Shown in pieces: positions 13,570 to 26,381 of a DNA stretch of 64,000 nt; within the stretch, counting starts at the first letter, position 1; each line of letters opens with the position of its first letter. The stretch comes from Castanea sativa (taxonomy: Eukaryota; Streptophyta; Magnoliopsida; Fagales; Fagaceae). Made by a program: the position numbers and the translations under genes. Location of the stretch: NCBI RefSeq assembly GCF_040712315.1, contig NC_134024.1, forward strand, positions 1,654,534-1,718,533, given 5' to 3'. The notes beneath the pieces were generated by a model. It was not told where the DNA came from. It was given only the letters and a program-made list of their open reading frames with translations, and searched no databases.

Positions 13570-14049
13570 GTAAAATGAACTTTTTTCCATCATTAGAAAG
13601 TGAAAAACGAATAGCACCACGCATTCTTAGTATGATGGTCACTTCACAAGAACCATAAGTACAAGTTCCTGTGGAGTTGGGGAGGGCAAAGACCAAAGTT
13701 AAAGTCTGCATAAAGAAGTTTTACATACATATACACTTAGATTTGTTTAGAGTATGATTTCTATCTTAATGAAAAGAAATTGAAAAACAAAGAAAATCAA
13801 ATAATAATTAAAATGAATTATTAAAGAAATAACAAAGCAGTGTTAATTGGAACTACATGCTACTTTGAACTTTGAAGTGTACTGCGTACTAATTATTAGG
13901 TTACTAATTGCTAAGGTTGGATGCGTTTATTTTCCGCCAACTGTAGGGTGTTAGGCTTGTGGTACTAACATTAATTTAAGAAAGAAAATAATTTCGTCCT
14001 ACCATAACGGAATGAAAATCCCCCATCACTTGTAGAAGTCAAATTAAAT
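13570..14049. repeat. Diverged old copy of duplicated segment, left part
   Basis: 13570-13615 and 13780-13850 match 30820-30960 in the tandem 4-kb copies (shared 'cattagaaagtgaaaaa' and 'ttattaaagaaat.acaaagcagtg'). 13930-13970 resembles the DNA just upstream of the P450 (29670-29700; shared 'ccgccaact' and 'taggcttgtg'). Order and spacing differ from the newer copies, so it is an older, rearranged relative. Its right-hand continuation is 26590-26950, separated from it by Gypsy-1. Confidence 0.6.
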
Positions 14050-14052
14050 GTA

Positions 14053-14154
<102 letters not shown>

Positions 14155-14914
14155 TGTGGGGAGAAAAGGACCCAAGCGGGCATCTGAGCCTTTGGGCTCT
14201 AACAAGGAGGGCCGATCTGTTCTTGAACTAAGAATTTGTTAGTACTGCGAGTTGGCCCACATGCCGAGGGTACGAGGATGCAGCCGAGGGCGAGCTTCTC
14301 CTCGGACAGACCCAAGAGAACTTGGGAATTTACTACGAAGGTCAAGGCAGAACTCTGGAAAAACTGTTGGTTAAGAGGGGGAAGCCGTGAACCTACTAGA
14401 TACACCGATGTTAGAAAAGTATCATGAGCCAAGGCTGTCACCTCCACATTAAAGACTCTGCACCTACCTCCCTGGCCGCATTAATGGGAAAGTGACCCCT
14501 GAACAGTAGAACTAAAACTTCTGGTTACTATTCAAAGGCACTAAGAGAAGAAATATCTAGATGAGAGAGGATTTGAGCAACACGTGGATAAAGCATCAGG
14601 GGAAGAAGTATTTAAGGGGGGTAGAGGCCAAAAAAGGGGGGGATCAGTCAGTGAAAAAGAAGAAAATTAAGAATTGTAATCTTTAAGAAAGAAAGAGAAA
14701 TTATACAAAGGTAGTACTCGGCTTACGTCCGAGGAGGTCTATTTTGCAATTATCATTGGTTCTTTACAAGTATTTGTGTTCTTCAGCCTGTTGTCAAGTT
14801 CTCAGTACCTCTAACCTAGATTTCAAGCCCACACTCTATAAATTTCATTGTTTAAGGCTCATTGGGCCTGAGCCCATAATCGTCTTTGGGTCCAGGTGCA
14901 ATTGTGCACTTACA
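14155..14914 (+). repeat. Gypsy-1 5' LTR
   Basis: 760 bp, TGTGGGG...CTTACA. A TATA-like 'tatttaagg' lies near 14609. Downstream is a short hairpin, CTCGG-cttacgt-CCGAG (14717-14733), present in all LTRs of this group in the window. The primer-binding site follows directly. Confidence 0.92.
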
Positions 14915-14916
14915 AT

Positions 14917-14933
14917 TGGCGCCGTCTGTGGGA
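14917..14933 (+). promoter_or_regulatory. Gypsy-1 primer-binding site
   Basis: TGGCGCCGTCTGTGGG begins two bases after the LTR end. It is complementary to the 3' end of a tRNA ending GGCGCCA. Such sites are usual in Tat/Athila-type gypsy elements; which tRNA primes it is not decided here. Confidence 0.8.
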
Positions 14934-14961
14934 AATCTAGTCGGGAAGGAGCTAGGATACG

Positions 14962-16974
14962 ATGGCAGGCCTAGGTTCTCACCATGCAGAGTCTCAAGGA
15001 TCACAACCGGAGGATCTTTTCGAGCGTCTTGAGCGTCGAAGGGATCGTGAGGGAAGTGTCCATACAAAATACCCTAGGGCTAGCCGTACTCATGGCGGGG
15101 ACAGTGCCACCCACGAGGATGGTGCTAAAGCCATGCAGAAGGAGATTAATCGTTTGAAAAGAAAATTGCGCCGCACCAGACGTAAGCCTTCACCGTCCTC
15201 GTCTAATCCTTCTTCGGAGGAGGTCCGGGGAGGTAGTTACAGCTCGAGGTCATGCTCACCCCCCAGCGCAATGTCCTCTTGTGAGAAGGACGACCCGCCA
15301 GCTCGCAGACACAAGAAACTTCCTTCTAGGGGCTTGGGGAACGATGCTATGAGTCGGGCGTTGCACCAACTCTCCAAATCTCCATTTTCACAGAGGATTG
15401 AGAAAGGGATGCTTCCTAGGAGGTTTACCCAGCCCACCTTTACCATCTATAATGGCCAGACTGATCTGGTGGAGCATGTGAGTCACTTTAACCAGAGGAT
15501 GGCGGTGCACTCTCATAACGAGACCCTGATGTGTAAAGTTTTCCCCTCTAGCTTGGGACCTGTTGCTATGAGGTGGTTCAACGGCCTTAAATCGGGGTCT
15601 ATAGGTTCGTTCGGGGAGCTTACTAGAGCATTCGCTTCGCGGTTTATCACGTGTAGCAGAGTGCCTCGGCCATTGGACTCGCTGTTATCCATGACCATGA
15701 GGGAAGGGGAGACGTTGAAAGCATATTCCGATCGGTACTTGGAGATGTTTAACGAGATAGATGGTGATTTTGATGAGGTGGCGCTCAACACCTTTGAGGT
15801 AGGTCTTCCTACTGATCACGATTTGAGGAAGTCCTTGACCAAAAAACCTGTCCGCAGCGTGCGTCGCCTCATGGATCGTATTAATGAGTACAAAAGAGTA
15901 GAGGAAGACCAGCAGCAAGGAAAGGGTAAGGAGAAGGTTATCCCGCAGGAGAAAAGGGATTTCAGGTCGGACAGATACCACAATAACAAGCCGAGGAGAG
16001 ATTACATTGGGCAGTCCGGCTCGACAGTACCTCAGGCTGTGAACACTGTGTTCCGAGAATCAGTACACCAATTATTGGAGAAAGTTCGTAAGGGGCCCTT
16101 ATTTAGATGGCCTAGTAAGATGGCAGGAGACCCCGCGAAGAGGAATCAGAATCTCTTTTGTCAATACCATTAGGATGTGGGCCACACTATCGAGAACTGT
16201 CGGACCCTTTGGAACTAGTTGGAGCAGCTTGTTAGTGAAGGAAAACTAAAGCAGCACCTATGTCAACCTAAAGGGCAGGGCAGTCAATCTGGCTCAAACA
16301 ATCAGAAGAATAATCCATCTCGGCTGGCATTGGGAACAATTAACGTTATTTTCGCTGCACCTGGCAGGACCGGCTCAGGTCCCACTAGGGTGATGGCAGT
16401 TTCCCATTCTCAGGCCGAAGAGGCAGGCTGCAGGCCGAAGAAGTTGAAGGTGACTTTACCCGTCTTGGGATTTTCGGAGGAGGATAAGGTTGGTACCATT
16501 CAACCCCATGACGATGCTCTTGTGGTCACCCTCAGGATAGAGAATTATGATGTAAAGAGGGTGATGATCGATCAGGGCAGCGGTGCAGATATCATGTACC
16601 CTGATTTATTTAAGGGGCTGAGGTTGAAGCTGGAAGATCTTACTCCTTATGACTCGCCACTCATAAGCTTTGAAGGAAAGGCCATTGTGCCGAAGGGACA
16701 GATTCGTTTGCCCGTTCAATCCGGCTCAGAAACGGTTGAGGTGAATTTCATTGTGGTTGACGCGTACTCCCCATATACAGCCATCCTCGCCAGGCCATGG
16801 CTGCACGCTTTGGGAGCCGTCTCCTCTACCTTGCATGTTAAGGTTAAGTTCCCCTCAGGGGAATATGTTGAAGAGATCCTCGGTAGCCAATCGGTGGCCA
16901 GGCAATGCATATCGGCCGCAGTGCTTTGTCAGACAGAAGCTGAGTCATCGGCTTTGTTCATCCAAGACTCATAG
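14962..16974 (+). pseudogene. Gypsy-1 gag-protease, two acquired stops plus terminal UAG
   Basis: The ATG at 14962 opens a gag of the plant retrotransposon type. An Arg/Ser-rich N-terminal region (about residues 60-120) is followed by the capsid-like domain with QPTFTIYNGQTD, the MRWFNGL motif and the FITCSRVP/TMREGE blocks (about residues 150-325). A variant zinc knuckle (FCQYH...GH...ENC) follows. Protease shows VMIDQGSGADIMY (D-x-G-S active site) near 16565 and ends in a conserved 'SGEYVEEILGSQSVARQC' block. Stops at 16171 (CAG to TAG relative to Gypsy-2) and 16216 interrupt the zinc-knuckle region. The region ends in TAG-TAA at 16972-16977, where Gypsy-2 has TAG CAA. Reading frame is otherwise kept, so these are point losses. 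Confidence 0.88.
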
Positions 16975-16977
16975 TAA

Positions 16978-19900
16978 TTAACAGCTCCGGATGCACCTGG
17001 AGCGGTGATAGGAGAAGAGGCTGTTTGTGAGGAGTTAGAGAAGTTTTTGATAGGGGATGACCCAGAGAGGTTCTTCCAAGTCGGCATACGTTTGCCGCAC
17101 CAGGAAAAGATGGAGTTGTTGGAGTTTCTGAAAGGTAATATTGATGTTTTTGCGTGGGACCCTTATGAGGCTCCAGGCGTAGATCCGAGCTTCATTTGTC
17201 ATCATTTAAATGTAAACCCCGCCATTGTTCCGAGAAGGCAGCCACCTCGGCGTTCTTCTAAAGAACATTCCGAGGCTGTTAAGGAGGAGGTGCTCAAACT
17301 CAAGAGGGCTGGGGCTATTAAAGAAGTTTTCTACCCTGAATGGTTGGCGCATACGGTTGTGGTCAAAAAGAAGAATGGAACGTGGAGAGTATGTGTGGAC
17401 TTCACGGATTTGAACAAGGCCTGCCCCAAGGATTCATTCCCAATGCCGTGTATTGATCAGCTTATGGACGCCACTGTCGGACATCCTCGTATGAGTTTTT
17501 TGGATGCCTTCCAGGGTTACCATCATATTCCATTGGTATTGGAGGACCAAGAGAAGACCGCTTTTATTACTCCAACAGGGAACTACCATTATAAGGTCAT
17601 GCCGTTCGAGTTGAAGAATGCTGGGGCTACCTACCAAAGAATGATGACCAGAATGTTCGAACAGCAATTAGGGAAGACCATTGAGGTGTATGTGGATGAT
17701 ATGGTGGTGAAGAGCAAAATAATACCTTCACACGTTAAAGATTTGGCTGACACCTTCCAAGTGCTAAGAAAGTACAAGTTGCGCCTTAATGCCTCAAAGT
17801 GCTCTTTTGGCATGGGATCTGGAAAGTTCTTGGGGTATATGATTACTCATAGAGGCATAGAGGTAAACCCAGCGCAGGTCAAGGCTATTCAGGATTTGCA
17901 GCCGCCTCGGAACCCAAAAGAAATCCAGAAATTGACCGGAATGATTGCCGCACTGAGCAGATTTATCTCTCGGTCAGCTGACCCGTGTCGTCCTTTCTTC
18001 CAGTTGTTGAATAAATGGAAGGGGTTTTAATGGACCGAGGACTGCGTGTTGGCCTTCCAACAGCTTAAGCAATATCTTTCTCGCCCACCTATTTTGTCAC
18101 GCCCTGAGGCGGACAAGGTTTTGTTTGCTTATCTGGCAGTGGCCGTTCATACGGTCAGCCTGGTCCTCATAAGGGATGATAGCGGGGAGCAAAGACCAGT
18201 TTACTATGTTAGTAAGTCTTTGAATAAGGTCGAGGTGCGCTATCTGCTTTTAGAGAAAGCACTTCTGGCCATAGTTCATGCCACACGCAAGCTTCCTCAT
18301 TATTTCCAGTCTCACATTGTGGTGGTTTTGACCCAATTTCCTCTCAAGGCGGTGTTACGCAGCGCCGATTACTCTGGCAGGGTGGCAAAATGGGGAACCA
18401 TTTTGGGAGCCTTTGACGTTAAGTACAGCCCTCGCACCTCCGTGAAGGGCCAGGTCCTTGCTGACTTGGTGGCAGAGTTTACCGAACCATTGTTAGTAGA
18501 AACTCTGAAAGAAGCACACATGGATGGAAAATCAGTTGGTGTGATCATGGCCGCAGCACCTCCGACTTGGGAAATGTATGTGGATGGGGCAGCTAATCAG
18601 AGAGGGTCTGGTGTCGGACTTGTCCTGATATCCCCTGAGGGAATTGTCTTCGAAAAATCTCTGAGGTTGTCATTCTCGGCTACTAATAATGAAGCCGAGT
18701 ACGAAGCAGTCTTGGTGGGCATGAACATGGTGCATAGGATGGGTGGAAAGGAAGTCCATGCATTCTCAGACTCTTAGTTAGTGGTCGGCCAGGTCACGGG
18801 GACCATGGAGGCTAGGGACCCAAGAATGCAGGAATATTTGGCCCAGGTCAAGCGTCAGCAAGCTGAATTTGACTCCTTCGTCTTAGCTCACATTTCTAGG
18901 AGTGGAAACACCCATGCAGATTCTTTGGCCACATTGCCAACATCTTCGGCTCAGGATCTGCCCAGGATTATCCTCGTGGAGGATTTGCTAGAGCCAACTC
19001 TTATTGCTGCCAACGCAGCTCGCATCCATCTGATAAGGCCTGGGCCTAGTTGGATTGACCCGGTCATATCTTTTCTTAAGAACGAAATTCTTCCTAAAGA
19101 CAAGTCTGAAGCAGATAAGATACGTCGAAAGGCGCCATGTTTCTGGTTGTTCGAGGACCAAAAACTGTATAAATGATCCTTCTCAGGACCGTACTTGTTG
19201 TGTGTGCACCCTGAATCAACGGAAGCACTTTTGGAAGAACTGCATGAAGGGATTTGTGGGAGCCACATCGGGGGAAGGTCCTTAGCCCACAAAGCTCTGA
19301 CTCAGGGTTATTGGTGGCCCAATATGCAAAGAGAGGCTCAGGACTATGCCAGAAAGTGCGACCAATACCAGAGGTTTGCCCCTAATATTCATCAACCTAG
19401 AGGGGTTCTAAATCCTCTCTCCAGTCCCTGGCCTTTTGCAGAATGGGGATTGGACATCATGGGGCCATTTCCAAGGGCTGCAAGAAACAAAAGATGGCTG
19501 CTTGTGGGGACGGACTACTTCACTAAATGGGTTGAGGCTGAGCCCTTCGCAAATATCAGAGACGTTGATTCCAAGAAGTTTTTTTGAAAAAACATTATCA
19601 CTAGATTCGGAATACCACATACGCTTATTTCAGACAACGGCGTTCAATTCGACAACAAGGCTTTTAGGAAATATTGTGATAATATGGGCATCATAAATAG
19701 GTATTCCACCCCAGCTTATCCTTAGGGAAATGGGCAAGCCGAGGCCGTTAACAAGGTCATAGTCAGTGGGCTCAAGAAAAGGTTGGACGATGCGAAAGGC
19801 AGGTGGGTAGAAGAACTCCCACATGTTCTGTGGACGTATTGGACTACACCGTGCAGGTCCACGGGAGAAACGCCATTCTTTATGACTTATGGAGCCGAGG

Positions 19901-20289
19901 CGGTGATACCTCTGGAATCAAGTTTTCCCACCCTGAAGACGAGTTCTTTTAGCCCGGAGAATAACGATGGCCTCTTGGAGAAAGGTCTTGATTTAATTGA
20001 GGAACGGCGCGAGGCAGCTATGGTCCAAATGGCTTATTATCAACAGAAGCTTAAACGGGGATATGATGCCCACGTGAAGCTAAGGCCACTCGCACCTGGG
20101 GATCTTGTACTAAGAAAAGTTATGGGCACTGCTAAGAACCCGGCTTGGGGTAAGCTAGGACCGAACTGGGAAGGTCCCTATCGCATTGTTTCAGTAGCTG
20201 GCATAGGGTCGTATCGTTTAGCTGATCTAGATGAAAGAATTGTACCACGCCCCTGGAATGTAAATAACCTTCGAAGGTATTATTATTAA
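16978..20289 (+). pseudogene. Gypsy-1 pol (RT, RNase H, aRNH, integrase), degenerate
   Basis: Same frame as gag. RT: HTVVVKKKNGTWRVCVDFTDLNKACPKD, then FLDAFQGYHHI and YVDDMVVKS (catalytic DD near 17695). First RNase H around 18120-18500. Second, archaeal-type RNase H starts MYVDGAANQRGSGVG (~18577) with NNEAEYEA and the SDS block. Integrase has the HHCC finger, GLDIMGP, ISDNG and NGQAEA (D, D, E), and a C-terminal LGPNWEGPYRIV module. Six stops break it: TAA 18028, TAG 18775, TGA 19174, TGA 19585, TAG 19723, plus the TAA at 16975 just before. RT has PFELK where Gypsy-2 has PFGLK, and the integrase finger has CDQY in place of CDQC. No frameshift is needed to align it with Gypsy-2. Not functional. 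Confidence 0.9.
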
Positions 20290-20345
20290 TAAAATGTGCT
20301 TTGTTAGTTACCAATTCAAAGTTATAAATACTTCGGGGGCTTACT

Positions 20346-20740
20346 GTTACTATTCTTAAGTGTCAAACAGAAACTTGATTAAGTATGGTCCTCGGACCAC
20401 AAACCTTGTGGAAATTGATATCTTATCATTTGTTAAACAGAATCTTAGTTATGGCGGGTCCTCGGACCTCCTACTTTGGAAAAGTTAACATTTGAAGTTA
20501 CTATTCTTAAGTGTCAAACAGAAACTTGGTTAAGTATGGTCCTTGGACCACAAACCTTGTGGAAATTGATATCTTATCATTTGTTAAACAGAACCTCAGT
20601 TATGCCGGGTCCTCGGACCTTCTACTTTGGGAAAATTAACATTTGAAGTTACTATTCTTAAGTGTCAAACAGAAACTTGGTTAAGTATGGTCCTTGGACC
20701 ACAAACCTTGTGGAAATTGATATCTTAGTCACTGTTCTTA
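20346..20740 (+). repeat. 151-bp tandem repeats, Gypsy-1 3' region
   Basis: 'gttactattcttaag' recurs at 20346, 20497 and 20648, an exact 151-bp period (~2.6 units). Each unit carries 'tggtcc(t)cggacc', itself nearly palindromic. Gypsy-2 has the same repeats with the same period at the same place. Confidence 0.9.
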
Positions 20741-21208
20741 TTCTTATCACATGCTTTTTGGAAATCAGTATCTTACCATTCATTAACTTAGATCTTAAGT
20801 TCTATATCTTTACGTGTTAAACAAATTTTGTAAGGAATAGCTCTCGGACCTTACATCCTACTAAAAGTAATACCTCAAATTACAAAAGTTTAACCATCAT
20901 ATGAGTTTTTTAACGAAGGCATTGTTTAATATCCAACTAAGTTAATCTCTGCCAGGTTCTTAAATGTTCTACTTTGCAAAGCAAATATGCGCATGGCTAT
21001 TTGGAGGTTATAATTGTGCAACTCTTGGAGTTAGATTTGTTTATTATGTTCTTCCTTTAACTATGTATTAGTGAGAACTTTCATGACAAGCACAAAAAGA
21101 ACAAAGTAAAACAAATACTACATGAGTGAAAGTTGAATAAAATTGTCCTTCATTAATTATATACATCATAAAAAAAAAGGGGAGTACATGAAAGTCCTAA
21201 GCCAGGCC

Positions 21209-23673
21209 CTAAGCTTGGGGAGGAGGGTCTTGGAGGGAGCTGCTGCCAGCCTCAATGTTCTTCAGTTCCAGCTCAAAGGTAGACAAAACTTGCTTCCCTT
21301 TGTCTGTTGAAGGAACGAGGGGCTCCACGTTCTGAATTTGCTCCTTCTCGGCACCGCCACGCTCGTTCTTCTCTTTATGGGAACCTTCAGGTTCTATAGG
21401 ATCAGGAACGAGTTCTTGCACCACAGGAGGAAGGGCAGGGGAGGCAGCAACAGGAGGGTCTTCTATTTCCTGTATGTCTAGGGGAAGCCAAATGTTTTCG
21501 GGCTTCCTCAGCTCGGAAGCTTGAGGAACCCCTGCTGCATTCATGGCCTCTCCCCAGACCTGTTGACAGTACTCTCGGCACAAGGCCGCAAAGGCTTCTG
21601 TCAACTGTTCTTGCGTTGCATTTACTCCCTCTTGATAGCTGGCCTTCTTCGCGGCCTCCAGTGCGTGCTTGTGGGCGCGAGCCTCCTCCTTCGCCAGCGT
21701 AAGCTCCTTCTCCAAGTCAGAGCATGCCCGTTGGGCTTGAGAGAGCTCGTCGTTCTTTTGGCGAAGAAGCTTACGTTGCCCCTCTACTTGGTTTTCCATC
21801 GTCTTTAAGCTGGCCTCGGCACCATCCTTCTCTCTTTTTAAATCGGCCAGCTGCGATGTGATCTTCCCATTCTCTGCTAGGACCTGCCCTAGGGACCTTT
21901 CTGCCTCTTGCCGTAGCTCTTGCTCTATCCCAGCGCGCTTCTGAGAATCCTCCATGAACTTCTCGGCTGTGAAAACTTCTTAGATGGCCTGCAAAAAATG
22001 TCAGGGGGTTAAATATGGTAAAGTGTTTACAGATGAATCTAGAGTACGAGTGTGGGGTGGAACTTACCAGAGCTAAATCCCTTTTTAATGAAAGGAACAA
22101 CTAAGGCTGGCCCATCTTCTCCAAGGCTTCCATGTCCTTGGGCAGCAGAAGAGGACGCTCCAACGCCTCGGCCAAGTGGTGGGCGTGGCCTTATTGGATT
22201 GCCCTAATACTGGAGTGGCAGGGGATTGGTGCGCCATCCAGTCTCAAGTCAGGAGACCAGGTAGCCGGTGCTCGGTGCACTTCGGCCATGTCTCTGATCT
22301 CCCCACTCTCGACTGAGCGAGCCCGGCCTTTGCCCTTATCCAGCTTCTGCTGCTGGGCCGGCGCTGGCTATTGTTTCAATTTCTTTTGCTTTTCGCCACC
22401 AGCCCCCTCGACTTCCACTTTCCATTTCTTCTTTGGATCTTCGGCCGGAGGCTTGGGGTTGGCTGGAGGAGGGGGTGGTGGCAAGGTTGGGGGAGCTTAG
22501 GACCCCCTCGTCCCCTTTTTTCCTCAATGGAGCTGTCGTGGGGACGTGCTATCACTAGGCCCGCGATCCCAAAGGTCTCAGCTGGCTCCTCTTCCTCGTC
22601 GGAAAGAACAATGAACGGGTTTCCACAAGGTCGTTAGGCGTCCTCGAGTTGGAACTTATCTATCTCCTCGTCCAATGTGTTCGAAGAAGACACTTGCTCC
22701 TCTGGGACAACAGTTGCCTGAAAGTGCGTAGCGAGAGGGATCGCGACAATCGGTTGTGAGTACAGTATGGTGTGGGGGTCATCAGGAAGGTCGTGGTCGG
22801 CCAGGAAGTGTGGTTTGGCTACGTGAATCCTCCTACGCCGCCGGTCACCGGCAATAATGGCGTTCTCGATATCTTGGAAGTCCGAGGAGATAGGGTCGTA
22901 CCCTAGTATCAAATGAGCCGCCCTAAGTTGCAGGTCTTCACTCACAAACACTTCTGAGCGAAGCACTCTGTTCAAATCTGCGACGTTGCAGTGGCTCAAG
23001 CGGGGGCGCACGTGTTGTTTATCTGCAAAGAAAGACACTAAACCAAACAAACATGGTCAGATTCGTAGAACATGTAATAAACGAAAGTCAAATAGTTTGT
23101 AAAGGCAAATGACATTCTAAGATGTTTAGATGGAGTTATGGGGCGGGAAGTTAGATCCTAAGGTGTCGCACCTGGATCTCCCCACTCAACTGGGCAGTGG
23201 GGTCCGTCGTGCCAGTTGCCTGAGACGATGAGATAGTCGTCCTTTATGCCTTTATTGGACTTGGGCAGGCAGGAGATTAACCTAACTCTGCTAGAGCGGG
23301 ATTTGATATAATAACCTACTCTAGTGAGTTTGTGGCATTCATACATAAAAGCGACATCATGCCAGGTGAGGTTCAAACCCATCTGCTCGTTTAGAGCATC
23401 GACGCTTCCTAAGACTCTAAAAACGTTGAGAGCGCACTGATCGGGGCACAACCGGTGGTTACAGAGGTACTCCCTGGTTACGGGTTTCATTGGGAGGGTC
23501 ATCCCACCTTCTACGAAGGCGACTATCGGGATGATGACCTCTCCGATTTTCCTAGAACCGGCCACGGCTTCCGCCGGGCAGTATTTTAAACCTACGTCGC
23601 CGGGAATGTGATACTTAGCTCTAAAACCTTCCATCCCAGCAGCAGTATCAACTAGACACTTAAATTTTCCCAT
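21209..23673 (-). pseudogene. Gypsy-1 antisense ORF (three exons), degenerate
   Basis: Faces the pol genes. Exon 1 23673-23172 starts ATG (MGKFKCLVDTAAG) and ends at a CCAG|GTGCAA donor. Exon 2 begins at 23022 after 'ctttgcag' and runs to a CTCTG|GTAAGT donor at 22068. Exon 3 begins at 21988 and ends TAG at 21209. The N-terminal part resembles the 'putative gypsy-type transposon' domain seen in antisense ORFs of some Tat elements (family knowledge, not searched). Exon 3 is a long heptad-rich coiled coil (MEDSQKRAG... to CREYC) followed by an acidic, Pro-rich tail. Exon 2 has a stop at ~22634 and a ~66-bp loss near 22518. A TAA lies two codons into exon 3 (21980-21982), as in Gypsy-2. Confidence 0.75.
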
Positions 23674-24164
23674 TAGAAAGGAACGAAAGACTAAGTTCTA
23701 AGAGGGAGAATGGTTAAAAGGGGAGCCGAGGACAGGATCATAGGAGAATGGGTTAAGGAAAAAGAATAAGCACTTGCAGATTTGAAGTTGTGCGAATTTC
23801 CACAGATTTTTGTAAGACAAAAAGTGATTATTGATGTTTTGATGGGATTAGCCTCTGAAGAAATAAATGAAGGCGCAGGTTCCCAAAGCGTCACAACGTG
23901 CGGGAAGCGGCCTCGAAATTACATTCTTCCCGCCCAAATTTTCGGGGGGTAACAAGGGCCGTTGGATGCTCATCTCACCGTTGAACGTGGGGGACAAGGT
24001 GTAACTTACGGTAATAAATGCACGCGTTTTTGAAAATAAAACCGCCAAGTGGCATCTTTTAGAACACGAAGCAATCTCCACACGCGCGGTTATTTACAAA
24101 ACGAGTGGGGTAAGTTCTCGTTGAATCAAAACCCTATTTTTCTCATAGGATGCTGAAAAATAGG

Positions 24165-24179
24165 GTTTTGAGGGGCTAT
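24165..24179 (+). other. Gypsy-1 polypurine-tract region
   Basis: The purine-rich 'gggttttgaggggctat' lies directly before the 3' LTR start (24180), where the plus-strand primer for reverse transcription is expected. It is not a clean purine run. Confidence 0.45.
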
Positions 24180-26381
24180 TGTGGGGAGTAAAAGGACCCA
24201 AGCGGGCATCTGGGCCTTTAGGCTCTAACAAGGAGGGCCGATCTGTTCTTGAACTAAGAATTTGTTAGTACTGCGAGTTGGCCCACATGTCGAGGGTCCG
24301 AGGATGCAGTCGAGGGCGAGCTTCTCCTCGGACAGACCCAAGAGAACTCGGGAATTTACTACGAAGGTCAAGGCAGAACTCTGGAAAGACTGTTGGTTAA
24401 GAGGGGGAAGCCGTGAACCTACTAGATACACCGATGTTAGAAAAGTATCATGAGCCAAGGCTGTCACCTCCACATTAAAGACTCTGCACCTACCTCCCTG
24501 GCTGCATTAATAGGGAAGTGACCCCTGAACAGTAGAACTAAAACTTCTGTTTACTATTCAAAGGCACTAAGAGAAGAAATATCTAGAGGAGAGAGGATTT
24601 GAGCAACACGTGGTTAAAGCATCAGGGGAAGAAGTATTTAAGGGGGGTAAAGGCCAGAAAAGGGGGGGATCAGTCAGTGAAAAAGAAGAAAATTAAGAAT
24701 TGTAATCTTTAAGAAAGAAAGAGAAATTGTACAAAGGTAGTACTCGGCTTACGTCCGAGGAGGTCTATTTTGCAATTATCATTGGTTATTTACAAGTATT
24801 TGTTAGGATTAGTGCCCTTAAATCCTATTGTATGATGCTATGTATGATATTATGTATGACATTATTTATGACATGATGTATGACTTAATATTGTGATTGA
24901 TAAAGTTGTTTTATTATTATCTAAAATAGTGGTAACATGAATATGAGACATTATCATATAGTTCATGAGATGCATTGTATGTGATTTATGTGAAAAGTCA
25001 TAGAAGATGTAAATCACAAGTTCTTTGTAAACTCAGAATTTATAGTTCGTAGTCGGTGATGAAATTGGGCATTTCATCTGCGAAGACTATAACATGTCAA
25101 CTAAGATGATTTGTCTTGATCATGGAAGTGGAAACTTCTAGTTGATATGTTGATATGTTTTAAGAGTTGAAACATATTGAACTGGACCGCTGTGAGATTT
25201 ATTATTCTTCTAACGACTGCCAAATGAATAATAAATCTCACGACTTCTATTTGCATGAACTCTTAATCCTAAGAGAATAATGGACCTGATCATGAAGTGT
25301 AGGTTGCTTTGATATATCAGGAGTGAGATCTGAAGTGACAGTCAAAATCTCAGTATGTTGGGCAGCCACATTTAGTGTTGATGGAACATATATTCTCAAG
25401 ATAAAATTCATAGTTTCTTGATGGAGATATAAAATATTCCCTTGAGATAAGTTTAATGGTTCAGTTATTCAGAGAGTTAGGCCTAACCACTTTAGTAAGA
25501 AATTACTAAAGTATATATTTATGAAATTGGATTTCATAAATATATAATGAATAACGTTAAAGAATTAAACCGGGTACTCAAGGATAAGATGTAGTAATTT
25601 ACAAAGTGGCAGTCTACATTTATGACTTTGTGTTACTACGAATATTTTATGAAGGGGTTACGTGTTTAATAAAGTCTTGGGATATAATTTATTAATAAGG
25701 CCTAGAGTGCAATTATATTTATATAGTGGTATTAAATATAATTAATGGTAACTTTGGACTTGTCAAGAGTTGACGGAAAAGCCCAAGGCCCATTGGAACT
25801 AGTGTCTTATTGGTCCCTTTTGGTCCCACTCCAAGCCACACACTAAAGCCCAATTGGAAAGGCCCAATAGGCCAACCCAATTAGATAATCAGTTAGTTAT
25901 AAAGGGAGAAACATACAGCATTTTTAGAAGAAGAGATTAGAAAAGAAAAAAAAAAACGGTGTGTGAGAAAGTGTGAGACACATTTTCATTCTCCCTTTGA
26001 AAAACTGATTGAGAGACCACACATCTTGGGCGTAAAGTGGAATTGGAGTGGAGATTAAAAGTGTTCCCAAGTACTTCTAATCTTTGTTTTGAATTTCTCC
26101 ACACTAAGGTACGCTATCTTGTTCTTAAATTCTGAAATTTACATTGTACACGTTATCAATCATGAATGAAATAGATCCTAGTTCGTCGCTTCCGCTGTGG
26201 GTTTTGTATGAGATACAAAACCAGAATTTTTCCATCAGTATTTGTGTTCTTCAGCCTGTTGTCAAGTTCTCAATACCTCTAACCTAGATTTCAAGCCTAC
26301 ACTCTATAAATTTCATTGTTTAAGGCTCATTGGGCCTGAGCCCATAATCGTCTTTGGGTCCAGGTGCAATTGTGCACTTAC

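Noticed and set aside
14962..20289. Frameshifts as the cause of the broken Gypsy-1 coding region
   Set aside because: All segments lie in the same frame; only stop codons separate them.
20346..20740. CRISPR-like array
   Set aside because: Units are contiguous 151-bp tandem repeats with no spacers, inside a plant retrotransposon.
24801..26237. Intact small retrotransposon (TRIM or LARD)
   Set aside because: No internal repeat pair or PBS found; a single TG...CA unit with a target duplication is a solo LTR.
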